Source: Acidovorax facilis (GTDB lineage: Bacteria; Pseudomonadota; Gammaproteobacteria; Burkholderiales; Burkholderiaceae_C). Taken from it: a stretch of 64,000 bases of DNA. Under the pieces are notes generated by a model. It was not told the DNA's origin. It saw only the letters and a list, made by a program, of their open reading frames with translations, and ran no database searches. The DNA lies in assembly GCF_023913775.1 (NCBI RefSeq), contig NZ_JAMXAX010000001.1, positions 124,001-188,000 of the forward strand, given 5' to 3'. This document shows positions 17,979 through 27,089 of the stretch, in pieces (within the stretch, counting starts at the first letter, position 1; the number at the start of each line of letters is the position of its first letter). The position numbers and the translations under genes are program-made.

Positions 17979-18025
17979 GCAGACGTTGGTGCGCGCCCCG
18001 CACTGCGCGCGGCGGCGCCGGCAGC

Positions 18026-18970
18026 TCACTTGCGCTGGGCGAGGATGCGGATCAGGTGGTCTGCGAAGCCCTCCGCTGCAGGCGAGGTGGCCCGCCGTGC
18101 GGGGCTGTAGAGGCACACGTAGCGCATGACTTCGGGCGACAGGATGCGGCGGCGCACCAGTCCGAGTGGCTTGGCCAGTGCACCCACATAGTCGGGCGCC
18201 AGCGTAGCGGCCACATCGGCGGCAGCCAGGCCCATGGCGGTGGAGATGTTGTCCACGATCTCTACGGGGGTCACACGCTGCTCGCTGGGCAGCCCGGTGT
18301 GCATCTGCGCCACGCTGCGTTCGTGATCCCGCCCGGCAGCCACCAGTGGGTAGGCGTGCAGCTGCGCCCAGGTCACGTTGCGTTTGTGGGCCAGGGGATG
18401 GGTGGGCGCACACCACAACACCCAGGGGCTCTCGAACAGCTGGGTACGCACGATGTCATCGCCACAGGCGCGATCCGGACCCAGGGCCAGATCGGCGTCG
18501 CCGCTGGCGACTGCATCGACGAGTTTTTCCACCGGCACGTCGCGAATGCGGATGTGCACCTTGGGCCTGGTTTGTGTATAGGCCTTGATGGCTTTGGGCA
18601 GGATCACGCTGGCGACGACCAGTGGTGCTGCGATTCGCACGATGCCCGCTGCGCGGTTGCGGACATCGCTGGCGGCCGACTGCGCTATGCGCAGGTGCTT
18701 GAGCACCGACTCTGCCGAGGCCAGAAACTCCCGCCCCGCGCTGGTGATGTCAACCCTGCGCGTGCTGCGCTCAAGCAGTTTGAAGCCGAGCGCGTCTTCC
18801 AACTCGCTCACGAGTTGGCTTACTGCAGACGGTGTAAGGGCCAAACGCTCTGCGGTGGCCGCGAAGCTGCGCAGTTCTGCCACGTTGACAAAGGCTTCGA
18901 GCTGGCGTGGCGTGAAATGGGGCAGAGACATGGCTGGTGCGATGGAATCGCTGGGATTCATGCCATTCAT
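18026..18970 (-). CDS. LysR-family transcriptional regulator
   Basis: A 314-residue LysR-type regulator, divergent from the aromatic meta-cleavage operon and so its likely activator. The winged helix-turn-helix occupies about residues 15-75 (FTPRQLEAFVNVAELRSFAATAERL, then LTPSAVSQLVSELEDALGFKLLER). The substrate-binding domain follows (IVRIAAPLVVASVILPKAI onwards). Several in-frame ATGs exist: 18970 (MNGMNPS, with GAAG about ten bases upstream) is used here; 18961 and 18931 are alternatives. The reading frame continues upstream over the intergenic region without support. An inverted repeat at 18982-19009 between it and the operon is a candidate operator. The effector is unknown; an aromatic pathway intermediate is likely. 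Confidence 0.9.
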   Translation of the reverse strand: MNGMNPSDSIAPAMSLPHFTPRQLEAFVNVAELRSFAATAERLALTPSAVSQLVSELEDALGFKLLERSTRRVDITSAGREFLASAESVLKHLRIAQSAASDVRNRAAGIVRIAAPLVVASVILPKAIKAYTQTRPKVHIRIRDVPVEKLVDAVASGDADLALGPDRACGDDIVRTQLFESPWVLWCAPTHPLAHKRNVTWAQLHAYPLVAAGRDHERSVAQMHTGLPSEQRVTPVEIVDNISTAMGLAAADVAATLAPDYVGALAKPLGLVRRRILSPEVMRYVCLYSPARRATSPAAEGFADHLIRILAQRK

Positions 18971-18981
18971 TAGAACATCTT

Positions 18982-19009
18982 CACAATCCGTCATAAAGCA
19001 TTGATTGTG
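18982..19009. promoter_or_regulatory. Candidate LysR operator between the regulator and the catabolic operon
   Basis: CACAAT (18982-18987) and ATTGTG (19004-19009) form an inverted repeat with a 16-base spacer that itself ends in ATTG. It lies in the short divergent promoter region, 11 bases before the LysR start and about 80 before the aldehyde dehydrogenase start. LysR regulators bind interrupted dyads in such positions. No strong sigma70 hexamers can be assigned. Confidence 0.4.
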
Positions 19010-19087
19010 GTCAAGGAAGGCGCTGCAGATACTTCGCGACGGATCGGGCAAGGTTGCCCGGCTCTGTTGTCTGACTGGAGAACTCCC

Positions 19088-20563
19088 TTGAGCAATGACA
19101 TGCTGAATGTCGCCGGCATCGCGGTGTCGCCCCACCACTACATCGACTGCCAGCGTGTTGCGTCCGAGATGCGGTTCGATCTGCACTCGCCCATCGACCA
19201 GGCGCTGCTGGGCTCCATCAGCGAAGGATCGCCTGCCCATGTGGACGCAGCTGTCACCGCGGCGGCGCGCGCCTTCCCTGCCTGGAGCGCGCTCACGGCG
19301 GCGGAGCGCAAACCCTACCTGGATCGTTTCGCCGCCGAGATTGGAAAACGCGCCGAGGCCTTCTGCACGCTCGAATCCAACGACGCTGGCGTGCTGCTCT
19401 CGCGCATGAAGCATGGCGTGGTGCCGCGCGCCGTGCTCAACATCAGCTGGTTCGCCGAGCATGCGCTCACGCTGCAAGACCGGCCCATCGAGACGGATCA
19501 GGCCACCCACCTCGTGCGCCACGATCCGGCCGGTGTGGTGGCCATCATCACGCCCTGGAATGCGCCGCTGATGTTGGCCACCTGGAAGCTAGGACCGGCC
19601 CTGGCCGCGGGCAACTGCGTCATCGTCAAGCCGCCGGAATGGGCACCGCTGACCAGCAGTCTGCTGGCCGACTGTGCGCACGCCGCCGGCCTGCCGCCTG
19701 GGGTTTTCAACATCGTGCAGGGCGGGGGCGCCAGCACCGGGGCGCGCCTGGTCAGCGACCCGCGCCTGGCGCGTATCTCGTTCACCGGATCGGTCCCCAC
19801 GGCCAAGTGGATTGCCCAGTCTGCCGGGGCCAACCTCGTGCCTTGCAGCCTGGAGCTTGGTGGCAAGTCGGCCTTCATCGTGCTGGAGGACGCCGACATC
19901 GACAATGCCGCTGCCACCGGCGCTCTGATGTACCGCAACGCTGGCCAGGTGTGCCTGGCGGGCACGCGCTTCCTGGTGCACCGCAAGGTGCACGACGCCT
20001 TCGTAGCGGCCTTGCGCGGCCATGTGGAAAAGCTCACCGTGGGCGACCCGCGCGAGGATGCCACCGAGGTCGGGCCGATCATCCACCCGCGCCAGGTGGA
20101 GCGCGTGCACGGTTTTGTGCAGCGCGCCGTGGCCGATGGCGCCACGCTGCTCTGGGGTGGCGCGCACCATTCCTTCGGTGCGCAGTATTACCAGCCCACG
20201 CTGCTGGCTGGGGTGCGCCAGGACAGCGAGATCGTGCAGAACGAGGTCTTCGGACCTGTACTCACCCTGCAGGTCTTTGACAGCGACGAAGACGCTATCG
20301 CCCTGGCCAACGGCACGGACTACGGCCTGGGTGGCGTCTGCTACGGCGAGGTGGAGCATGCGAGCGCCGTGGCGCAGCAGGTGCGCACCGGCTTCATCTG
20401 GGTCAACAGCTTTGGCATCCGCGATCTGGCTGCGCCGTTTGGCGGCATCAAGCGCAGCGGTGTGGGCCGCGAGGGCGGGGACTGGAGCTTCGAGTTCTTC
20501 TGCGATGTCAAGGATGTGGTGCTGCCCAAAAAGCCGTTCCGCGCAAGTTTCAGCCACCGCTGA
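19088..20563 (+). CDS. Aldehyde dehydrogenase, HpaE-like (5-carboxymethyl-2-hydroxymuconate semialdehyde dehydrogenase)
   Basis: NAD(P)-dependent aldehyde dehydrogenase, 491 residues, expected to oxidise the ring-cleavage semialdehyde to the dicarboxylic acid. The family signatures are complete: PWNAPLMLATWKLGPALAAGN, the catalytic base Glu256 in LELGGKS, the nucleophile Cys289 in NAGQVCLAG, and EVFGPVLTLQVF. The frame runs upstream to 19001, but a good GGAG (19077-19080) stands seven bases before a TTG at 19088, giving MSNDMLNVAG. The first nearby ATG (19100) is too far from it. A TTG start is therefore chosen, unusual among its neighbours. First gene of the operon with the LigB dioxygenase 33 bases on. 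The substrate is inferred from context. Confidence 0.88.
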   Translation: MSNDMLNVAGIAVSPHHYIDCQRVASEMRFDLHSPIDQALLGSISEGSPAHVDAAVTAAARAFPAWSALTAAERKPYLDRFAAEIGKRAEAFCTLESNDAGVLLSRMKHGVVPRAVLNISWFAEHALTLQDRPIETDQATHLVRHDPAGVVAIITPWNAPLMLATWKLGPALAAGNCVIVKPPEWAPLTSSLLADCAHAAGLPPGVFNIVQGGGASTGARLVSDPRLARISFTGSVPTAKWIAQSAGANLVPCSLELGGKSAFIVLEDADIDNAAATGALMYRNAGQVCLAGTRFLVHRKVHDAFVAALRGHVEKLTVGDPREDATEVGPIIHPRQVERVHGFVQRAVADGATLLWGGAHHSFGAQYYQPTLLAGVRQDSEIVQNEVFGPVLTLQVFDSDEDAIALANGTDYGLGGVCYGEVEHASAVAQQVRTGFIWVNSFGIRDLAAPFGGIKRSGVGREGGDWSFEFFCDVKDVVLPKKPFRASFSHR

Positions 20564-20596
20564 CCCCACCCCAATCACATGCAGGAGAACACCACC

Positions 20597-21478
20597 ATGG
20601 GAAGCATTGTTGGCGCAGCCATCGTCTCGCACCATCCCGGCCTGATGCAATGCGAAGAGTTTCGCGTGCTGCAGGGCGCGGGGGCCGACTCGGACCTTAT
20701 CCCCGGCTATGCCCGGCTGCGCGCCAAGCTCGCCGAAGCCCGGCCTGACGTGGTCGTCATCTTCGATTCACACTGGTTCACCACGGGCTACCACCTGGTG
20801 GATGGGGCCTCACGCTATCAGGGCAACTACATCTCGGATGAGATGCCCTGGTATCTGCACGGCGTGCCCTACAACTACCGGGGCCATCCAGGATTGGCGC
20901 TGGAGATCGAGGCCGTCTCGCGCGAACTGGGGGGCTACAACCGCGTCATCAACCATCCCGAACTGGGCCGACAGTACGCCACCATCAACCTGGTCAAGCA
21001 CCTGCGGTTGGAGCACAGCGACACGCCGGTTGTCACCGTGAGTTCATGCCAGAACTGCGACTGGATGCATTTCGTGAAATCGGGAGAGGCCATTGGCGAG
21101 GCCGTGCGCCGCAGCAACCTGCGTGTGGCGCTGCTTGCCTCCGGGGCGCTCAGCCACAAGTTCAACCCCATCGACTGGAAGCCCAACCACCCGCGTATCT
21201 TCCATGAGAGCAATGTCTCGCGCCCAGAGAACATCGCGAGTGACAAGGGTGCGATCGAGCTGCTGCAGCAGGGCCGCCACGGCACTGTGCTCGACCGTTG
21301 GCAAGACGAATACCGAAAGCTCCCCTGGGAGGCCTTTGGCGCCCACTACCTGCAGATGGTGGGTGCCATGGGGGGCGCGGACTGCCGCGCGCGGGGTGAG
21401 ACGCTGTCCGCTTACGAGAACGCGCGCGGCACCGGCAATGTGCATATGTGGTTCGATATGCAAGAGGTGGCGGCATGA
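20597..21478 (+). CDS. Class III extradiol dioxygenase, HpaD-like (3,4-dihydroxyphenylacetate 2,3-dioxygenase)
   Basis: LigB-superfamily ring-cleavage dioxygenase, 293 residues (E. coli HpaD 283). It should open a catechol ring, probably homoprotocatechuate, using Fe(II) and O2. The metal-binding histidine region is VSHHPGLM near the N-terminus. FDSHWFTTGYHL, YNYRGHPGL and LASGALSHKFNP parallel HpaD text (FDTHW, YNYEGNPEL, LASGSLSH). AGGAG precedes the ATG at 20597 by nine bases, ruling out the ATG at 20579. The stop overlaps the next start as ATGA. The exact catechol cannot be proved from sequence; the hydratase and aldolase downstream argue for the homoprotocatechuate route. Confidence 0.85.
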   Translation: MGSIVGAAIVSHHPGLMQCEEFRVLQGAGADSDLIPGYARLRAKLAEARPDVVVIFDSHWFTTGYHLVDGASRYQGNYISDEMPWYLHGVPYNYRGHPGLALEIEAVSRELGGYNRVINHPELGRQYATINLVKHLRLEHSDTPVVTVSSCQNCDWMHFVKSGEAIGEAVRRSNLRVALLASGALSHKFNPIDWKPNHPRIFHESNVSRPENIASDKGAIELLQQGRHGTVLDRWQDEYRKLPWEAFGAHYLQMVGAMGGADCRARGETLSAYENARGTGNVHMWFDMQEVAA

Positions 21479-22422
21479 ATTTCGAATTCCCGCTGAAAGA
21501 ACTGCCCGCCGTGATGCGTGGACCGCGCATGGAGCGCCGCCGCGTTCTGGTGGGTGGCAGTGCCTGCTGGGGCAGCATTGTGGAAGAGGGCGCACAACAA
21601 GGGCAATTGCGCCTGGACGATGGCCGCGTGGTGGACTTGGCGACCGTGCAGCACCTGCCACCGGTGTCGCCCAGCAAGATCATCGCCGTGCACATCTCGT
21701 ACAGCTCGCGCAGCTTCGAGACGCGTAACCAGCCCAGGCCGACCGAGACGCCCACCTACTTCACCAAGCCGCCGACTTCGGTCAACGGCCATGGCTGCGA
21801 GATTCACAAGCCCGCCGACAGCCAGTATCTCAACTACGAGGGCGAGTACGCCGTGGTCATTGGGAGGACCTGCCGCAACGTGCTGCCCGACGAGGCCTGG
21901 GACTACATCGAAGGCTTTTGCCCGGCGCTCGACATGGGCCTGCAAAACTACCGCGACACCGACCAGGGCAGCATGCTGCGCGTGAAGGGCGCGGATACGC
22001 TGCTGCCCATCGGGCCCGGCATCGTGCGCGGCGTGAACCTGTTCGAACAGACGCTGCGCACCTACCGCAACGGCCTGGTGGTGCAGGAGGCGCACATCGG
22101 CGACGAGACCATCTGGGGCCCGCACTACGTGGTAGCCGACATCGCGCGCCACATCACCCTGGTGCCGGGCGACGTGATCCTGATGGGCACGCCTTGCCAC
22201 TCGCGCTCGGTGGATCCGGGCGACCTGGTGGAGTGCGAGATCACCGGCCTGGGCCGCCTGGCGGGCACCGTGGTCGCCATTGACGCACCGCGTGCCTCGG
22301 CGCTGGGCGTGGGCCACCAGCCCACCGACAGCCCCGAGGTGCGGCGCGTGGCCTGCGGCTTCGACGAGCGCGTGCCCGAGCACCTCAAGGCCAACTACCG
22401 GCAGGCCGCGCTAAAGAAGTGA
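21475..22422 (+). CDS. Fumarylacetoacetate hydrolase family protein, HpaG-like
   Basis: A 315-residue FAH-family enzyme, a fold that acts on oxo-acid products of ring cleavage (decarboxylase/isomerase in the HpaG case). The metal-binding acidic residues fall in LNYEGEYAVVIGR and the conserved loop ALDMGLQNYRDTDQG. FTKPPTSVNGHG and GDVILMGTPCHSRSVDPGDLVECEITGLG are family hallmarks. Translation is coupled to the dioxygenase (ATGA). E. coli HpaG is a 429-residue tandem of two such domains with decarboxylase and isomerase activities; only one catalytic domain with a 90-residue N-terminal extension is present here. It may therefore carry out only one step, or both by itself. Confidence 0.85.
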   Translation: MNFEFPLKELPAVMRGPRMERRRVLVGGSACWGSIVEEGAQQGQLRLDDGRVVDLATVQHLPPVSPSKIIAVHISYSSRSFETRNQPRPTETPTYFTKPPTSVNGHGCEIHKPADSQYLNYEGEYAVVIGRTCRNVLPDEAWDYIEGFCPALDMGLQNYRDTDQGSMLRVKGADTLLPIGPGIVRGVNLFEQTLRTYRNGLVVQEAHIGDETIWGPHYVVADIARHITLVPGDVILMGTPCHSRSVDPGDLVECEITGLGRLAGTVVAIDAPRASALGVGHQPTDSPEVRRVACGFDERVPEHLKANYRQAALKK

Positions 22423-22448
22423 CAGACAACAAACACAGGAGACAACGC

Positions 22449-23447
22449 ATGACGACACCATCACCCACCATCTCCCGCCGCGACCTGCTGCAACTGGCCC
22501 TGGCCGGCGTCGCGGGCAGCATGCCCTTCATGGTGCACGCCCAGGCCATCGACACCGTGAAGATCCTGGCCGGCTTTGCTGCCGGCGGCACGGTGGACAC
22601 CCTGGCGCGCCGCGTGGCTACCCAGATCACGGGCGGCTATGCCAAGTCGGCCGTGGTGGAGAACAAGACCGGCGCGGGTGGGCAGATCGCCATCACCACG
22701 CTCAAGGCTGCCCCGGCGGACGGCGCCACGCTGCTGGCCACGCCCATGTCCATGCTGGGCATCTACCCCCACACCTACAAGAAGCTGCCCTACGACCCGG
22801 TGGCCGACGTGACGCCCGTTTCGCTGGGAGTGGTGTTCGACATGGGTTTTGCCGTGGGGCCGCAGGTGCCAGCATCGGTGAAGACCGTGCCCGAGTTCCT
22901 CGAATGGTGCAAGGCCCACCCTACTGGCGCCAACTTCGGCTCGCCAGCACCGGGCTCGGTGCCGCACTTCGTGGGCGAACTCATCAGCCGCGCGGGCAAG
23001 GTGGACATGCGCCACGTGGGCTTTCGCGGCTCGCAGCCCGCCATCCTGGACCTGCTGGGCGGGCAGATCGCAGCTGTCTCGGCGCCGGTGGGCGAATTTC
23101 TGCCGCACCTCCAGGGCGGCAAGCTGCGCGTGCTCGCTACCTCGGGCGCCACGCGCAACAAGTTCGTGCCGGGCGTCAGCACCCTGGTCGAACAGGGCTT
23201 GCAGGACATGGTCTACGGTGAGTGGTTCGGTTTTTTCCTTCCGGGTAAGGCCCCGGCCGAGGTGGTGCAAAAGGCCAATGCCGCCATCCGCGCTGCGCTG
23301 GCCGACAAGGACGTGGTCGCCGGGCTGGCCGCCATGGGGCTGGAGGCGCGCTCGTCGAGCCCGGCCGAGCTGGCGGCGCTGCTCAAGGCCGATGGCGAAA
23401 AATGGGGCCCGATCGTCAAGGCCATCGGTTTCACGGCCGAATCCTGA
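22449..23447 (+). CDS. Bug-family tripartite tricarboxylate transporter substrate receptor
   Basis: A 332-residue periplasmic binding protein of the Bug/TctC family, very numerous in Burkholderiales. The N-terminus has a twin-arginine-type signal, [16 protein letters not shown], cleaved near AQA (about residue 35). The mature part has the Bug signatures [32 protein letters not shown] and [19 protein letters not shown] precedes the ATG at 22449; the preceding GTG frame is not used. It sits between the FAH-family gene and the hydratase in a catabolic operon, with no TctA/TctB membrane subunits in the window. It probably captures the aromatic substrate or an intermediate acid and works with a permease encoded elsewhere, or acts as a sensor-type receptor. 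Confidence 0.88.
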   Translation: MTTPSPTISRRDLLQLALAGVAGSMPFMVHAQAIDTVKILAGFAAGGTVDTLARRVATQITGGYAKSAVVENKTGAGGQIAITTLKAAPADGATLLATPMSMLGIYPHTYKKLPYDPVADVTPVSLGVVFDMGFAVGPQVPASVKTVPEFLEWCKAHPTGANFGSPAPGSVPHFVGELISRAGKVDMRHVGFRGSQPAILDLLGGQIAAVSAPVGEFLPHLQGGKLRVLATSGATRNKFVPGVSTLVEQGLQDMVYGEWFGFFLPGKAPAEVVQKANAAIRAALADKDVVAGLAAMGLEARSSSPAELAALLKADGEKWGPIVKAIGFTAES

Positions 23448-23457
23448 GGGCGCCCCG

Positions 23458-24273
23458 ATGCTTGACGACGCACTGATCGAGCAGCTCGCCAGCGAGCTGC
23501 ACCAGGCCGAGAAGACCCGCGTGCAGGTGGAGCATTTCTCCAGGCGCCACCCCGGTATGACGGTGCAGGACGGCTATGCCATCTCGCGCGCCTGGGTGGC
23601 GATGAAGATCGCGGAGGGGCGCACGGTGCGCGGCCACAAGATCGGCCTGACCTCGCGCGCCATGCAGGTCGCCAGCCAGATCACCGAGCCCGACTTCGGC
23701 ACGCTGCTGGACGACATGTTCTTTGCCGAGGGCGGCGACATCCCCATGCAGCGCTTCATCCTGCCGCGCGTAGAGGTGGAGCTGGCCTTCGTGCTCAACA
23801 AGCCGCTGCGCGGCGAGCCGGGGCGCCCCCCGGTGAACATCTTCGACGTGCTGGCCGCCACCGAGTACGTGGTGCCCGCCATCGAGATCATCGACGCGCG
23901 CATCGAGCAGCACGACCGCCACACGGGCGTGATGCGCAAGGTGTTCGACACCATCTCGGACAACGCGGCCAACGCTGGCATCGTCACCGGCGGGCGCCCC
24001 GTGCGGCCCGATGCGGTAGACCTGCGCTGGTGCGGTGCGCTGCTCTACAAGAATGGCGTCATCGAGGAGTCGGGCCTGGCGGCAGCCGTGCTCAACCACC
24101 CGGCCACGGGCGTGGCCTGGCTGGCCAACAAGCTCGCACCCTATGGCGAGGGGCTGGCGGCGGGCGAGGTGGTGCTGGGTGGCTCCTTCACGCGCCCCGT
24201 GGCCGCCGCAGCGGGCGACACCTTCCATGCGGACTACGGGCCGCTGGGCAATATCGCTTTTCGCTTTGTTTGA
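23458..24273 (+). CDS. HpaH-like 2-oxo-hept-4-ene-1,7-dioate hydratase
   Basis: A 271-residue hydratase of the HpaH/MhpD family (E. coli HpaH 267), a single-domain FAH-fold enzyme that adds water to the 2-oxo-enoic acid formed after ring cleavage. Characteristic text is [46 protein letters not shown], the acidic metal site in [14 protein letters not shown] and the C-terminal [20 protein letters not shown] is eight bases before the ATG, ten bases after the Bug gene. The aldolase follows at a 10-base distance. Function rests on family likeness plus the adjacent HpaI-like gene. Confidence 0.9.
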   Translation: MLDDALIEQLASELHQAEKTRVQVEHFSRRHPGMTVQDGYAISRAWVAMKIAEGRTVRGHKIGLTSRAMQVASQITEPDFGTLLDDMFFAEGGDIPMQRFILPRVEVELAFVLNKPLRGEPGRPPVNIFDVLAATEYVVPAIEIIDARIEQHDRHTGVMRKVFDTISDNAANAGIVTGGRPVRPDAVDLRWCGALLYKNGVIEESGLAAAVLNHPATGVAWLANKLAPYGEGLAAGEVVLGGSFTRPVAAAAGDTFHADYGPLGNIAFRFV

Positions 24274-24283
24274 GGGCTTGGGT

Positions 24284-25129
24284 ATGCACACCCCTGTGAA
24301 CACCTTCAAGGCAGCCCTGGCTGCGCGCACGCCGCAGATCGGTCTGTGGTTTGGCCTGGCCCATGGTTATGCGGCCGAGCTGGTGGCGGGTGCCGGTTTT
24401 GACTGGTTGCTGCTCGATGGCGAACATGCCCCCAACGATGTGCCGCTCATGCTTGCCCAATTGCAAGGTATTGCCAGCGCGCGTGCCCTGTTGGGCACCG
24501 GGCCCCACCCGGTGGCGCGCGTGCCCGTGGGCGACACGGCGTTGATCAAGCAGTACCTGGACATTGGTGCGCAGACGCTGCTGGTGCCCATGGTGGATAC
24601 CCCCGAACAGGCCGCGCAACTGGTGCGCGCCATGCGCTACCCGCAAGACGACGGGCAAGGCGGCATCCGTGGCCTGGGTGCAGGCCTGGCGCGTGCTTCG
24701 CAGTGGATGCGCTACCCGGGCTACCTCACGGAGGCCAATGCTCAGGTCTGTCTGCTGGTGCAGGCCGAGAGCACGCTGGCCATTCAGAACCTGGATGCGA
24801 TCGCCGCCACGCCGGGGGTGGATGGCGTCTTCTTTGGCCCGGCGGATCTGTCAGCCAGCATGGGTCACGTTGGCAATCCAGGCCATCCTGATGTGCAGGC
24901 CGTGATCGAAGACGGAATACGCCGCGTGCTGGCAGCGGGTAAGGCCCCGGGCATTCTGATGGCCGACGAGAAGCTGGCACGCCGCTATCTGGAGCTGGGC
25001 GCCGTCTTCGTCGCTGTGGGGGTGGACACCAGCGTTCTGGTGGCGGCTACGCGGGACCTGGCGGCACGCTACGGCAGGCCGGTGAGCCTGGCTCCCTCCC
25101 GCAATGCACGATCGGTGGCCGTGTACTGA
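24284..25129 (+). CDS. HpaI-like 4-hydroxy-2-oxoheptane-1,7-dioate aldolase
   Basis: Class II pyruvate aldolase of the HpcH/HpaI family, 281 residues (E. coli HpaI 262). It would split the hydrated product into pyruvate and succinic semialdehyde. Landmarks are [15 protein letters not shown], the acidic loop [19 protein letters not shown], the PMVDTPEQA segment, and the metal-binding [30 protein letters not shown] stands just before the ATG at 24284. Last gene of the catabolic operon; convergent with the response regulator 32 bases downstream. The C-terminus is about 15 residues longer than in E. coli, ending in a Ser/Arg-rich tail. Confidence 0.92.
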   Translation: MHTPVNTFKAALAARTPQIGLWFGLAHGYAAELVAGAGFDWLLLDGEHAPNDVPLMLAQLQGIASARALLGTGPHPVARVPVGDTALIKQYLDIGAQTLLVPMVDTPEQAAQLVRAMRYPQDDGQGGIRGLGAGLARASQWMRYPGYLTEANAQVCLLVQAESTLAIQNLDAIAATPGVDGVFFGPADLSASMGHVGNPGHPDVQAVIEDGIRRVLAAGKAPGILMADEKLARRYLELGAVFVAVGVDTSVLVAATRDLAARYGRPVSLAPSRNARSVAVY

Positions 25130-25161
25130 TCTTGGCAGGCGCAGGGCCAGCGACCGGGGGC

Positions 25162-26922
25162 CTACCCTGGTGGCCGCAGCCGAAGCTTGTCCGCTGGATT
25201 GTCTGGCGCAGCGCTGGCAGCGCTGGCAGGGGCCCTGGGATCGTCGCCCAGCGGCGGCCGGGCCGCTGAGGCTGGCTCGGCGGCGTTGCGCGAGCGGATG
25301 GCCACGCCCCCTGGGTGCCGCTCGCTGTCCTGCCCCAGGATAGCCCGTGCCGGGGTGGAGCCCACGCGGGCGCGCAGCGTGTCAATGGCCTCCTGCAATG
25401 GCTCGGGCGAGGCCATGCGTGCCCGGTGGCGCAGCAGCACCTGCTGGGACATGTCCACCAGCTTGGAGTTGAGCGTTCGCTCGGCCTCTGCCAGCAGATG
25501 ATGGACGGCACCGGTCGGGTCTCCGTGCAGGCTTTGCGCGATGGCGGCCTCGGCGGTTTTGTTGATGTGGACCAGGCATTCGCGCACAAGGTCGCCATAC
25601 GGCGTGTGCAGGTTGCAGGCGTTGGCCAGAAGCTCGGTCAGGCCGCGCGTGTTGGCATAGCGCATGCCCAGCGCACGCACCCAACCTTCGCCGTCGGCCA
25701 AATCAATCGACGTGACGGCCAGCACCGCCAGCAGGCTGCCCAGGTTGCAAGCGGCCTCGAAATCAAAGCTGCTGGCCGTGATCTCGCGTGCCATGCTGCG
25801 CACCGACTCCACTGCTTGCGAGAACTGCCGCTGCTGGATGAGCTGCAGCGTGCGGGCCACCTCGGCAAAACGCTGCACGCGGGCGCTGCCCTGGTGGCGC
25901 TCCAGAATGCGGCCAAAGTCGGCCATGCAGCGTTCGATGCCCTTGCGGTCGTTCTCGGCAAAGTACGAGAACGTGAGCAGCACCAGCGACTGGAAGTCAA
26001 ACAGCTTGGAGTCGATGCCCAGGATGGCAGCCCGCGCCAGCACCTTGGTGGCGGTTTCGCGGTCGCCCATGTAATACGACATCATCCCCAGCTTCTGCAG
26101 CCGCACCACCGAATCCGGGGTCAGCCCGCTGGCCGTGCGGTAGGTTTCGATGGCCTGCGAGAAATTGCCCAGCTCCACCTGCGCCCGGCCCAGCACGTCG
26201 TAGGCATCGGCAAACGAGGCGTCTTCGCCAATCAGCTCCTGCAAGGTGGTCACGGCGCGCGCCGCCTGGCCCGACTCGATCTGCGCGCGGGCCACGCCCA
26301 GTTTGGCCCAGGGCAGGGCGCGCGCGGCGATCACGGCTTCAAACAGCGTGCGGGCCTCGTCGTGGCGGCCCAGGCGCAGCAGCAACTCGGAGCCAATGCG
26401 CGCGGCATACAGCCAATAGGGTTGGCGAGACTCAAATCGCTCCACACACAGTTGGGCGGCACGCTCAAAATCTTCGGCTTCGATGGCGTCAAAAATGGGG
26501 CGCAGATGGATCTTGCGCAGGCGCGCCAAGCTCAGCCGCTCAAACAGCGCGCTGGGGGTGAAGGGCTTGAGCAGATACCCGTCCAGCGCCGACTCGGCGG
26601 CCTCGGCCACGGCGGCATACGACGCCTCGGCCGTGACCATGAAAAACACGGTGGAAAACGGCAGCAGCTGTGCGCGCCGCAGATCGTCCAGCAAGGTCTG
26701 GCCCGAGTAGCCGCCTTCGCCAAAGTATTGTTCGCACAGCACGTAGTCAAACACGGTGTGCTCCAGCCGGTTGCGTGCGTCCTGCACACGGCTGCATTGC
26801 ACGATGCGGGTCACGCCGTACTCACGCAGCTGCCCCACCAGAATGCTGCGTGATGTGGCATTGCTGTCAACAATCAAGGCCAGCACCTGGGGTGGGGCGG
26901 ATTGTTCTTTCTCGGTTGCCAT
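25162..26922 (-). CDS. Response-regulator-like protein with TPR repeats and Glu at the phospho-acceptor position
   Basis: A 586-residue cytosolic protein with an N-terminal receiver-like domain (about 13-130) and a long alpha-helical tetratricopeptide region (about 150-470), followed by a disordered Ala/Pro/Arg tail. In the receiver, the first acidic pocket is VDS (Asp19). The strand that normally carries the phosphorylated Asp reads FDYVLCEQYF, aligning Glu64 with CheY Asp57. The Thr in FMVTAEAS and the Lys in LLKPFT are conserved. TPR-like units include GRAQVELGNFSQAIETYRTA. A Glu at that position often mimics the phosphorylated state. No DNA-binding domain is visible. ATG 26922 (MATEKEQ) is chosen although no clear ribosome site is seen. 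Convergent with hpaI-like, divergent from the nuclease gene. Confidence 0.82.
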   Translation of the reverse strand: MATEKEQSAPPQVLALIVDSNATSRSILVGQLREYGVTRIVQCSRVQDARNRLEHTVFDYVLCEQYFGEGGYSGQTLLDDLRRAQLLPFSTVFFMVTAEASYAAVAEAAESALDGYLLKPFTPSALFERLSLARLRKIHLRPIFDAIEAEDFERAAQLCVERFESRQPYWLYAARIGSELLLRLGRHDEARTLFEAVIAARALPWAKLGVARAQIESGQAARAVTTLQELIGEDASFADAYDVLGRAQVELGNFSQAIETYRTASGLTPDSVVRLQKLGMMSYYMGDRETATKVLARAAILGIDSKLFDFQSLVLLTFSYFAENDRKGIERCMADFGRILERHQGSARVQRFAEVARTLQLIQQRQFSQAVESVRSMAREITASSFDFEAACNLGSLLAVLAVTSIDLADGEGWVRALGMRYANTRGLTELLANACNLHTPYGDLVRECLVHINKTAEAAIAQSLHGDPTGAVHHLLAEAERTLNSKLVDMSQQVLLRHRARMASPEPLQEAIDTLRARVGSTPARAILGQDSERHPGGVAIRSRNAAEPASAARPPLGDDPRAPASAASAAPDNPADKLRLRPPG

Positions 26923-27089
26923 CGGTGGTGTGTACCGGCCCTGCTGCTGGCGTGGATAGGGGAAGCCCCCAGTGTAAGGGCGACCAGCACGGCGCAAATG
27001 CCGGGCAAACCCGCTGCGTGCGCGGCTTGCGACACAATCCCCCATCGCAGGCCCGGCATGGGGACTGGCAAGCGCGCTCAACTACTCCG

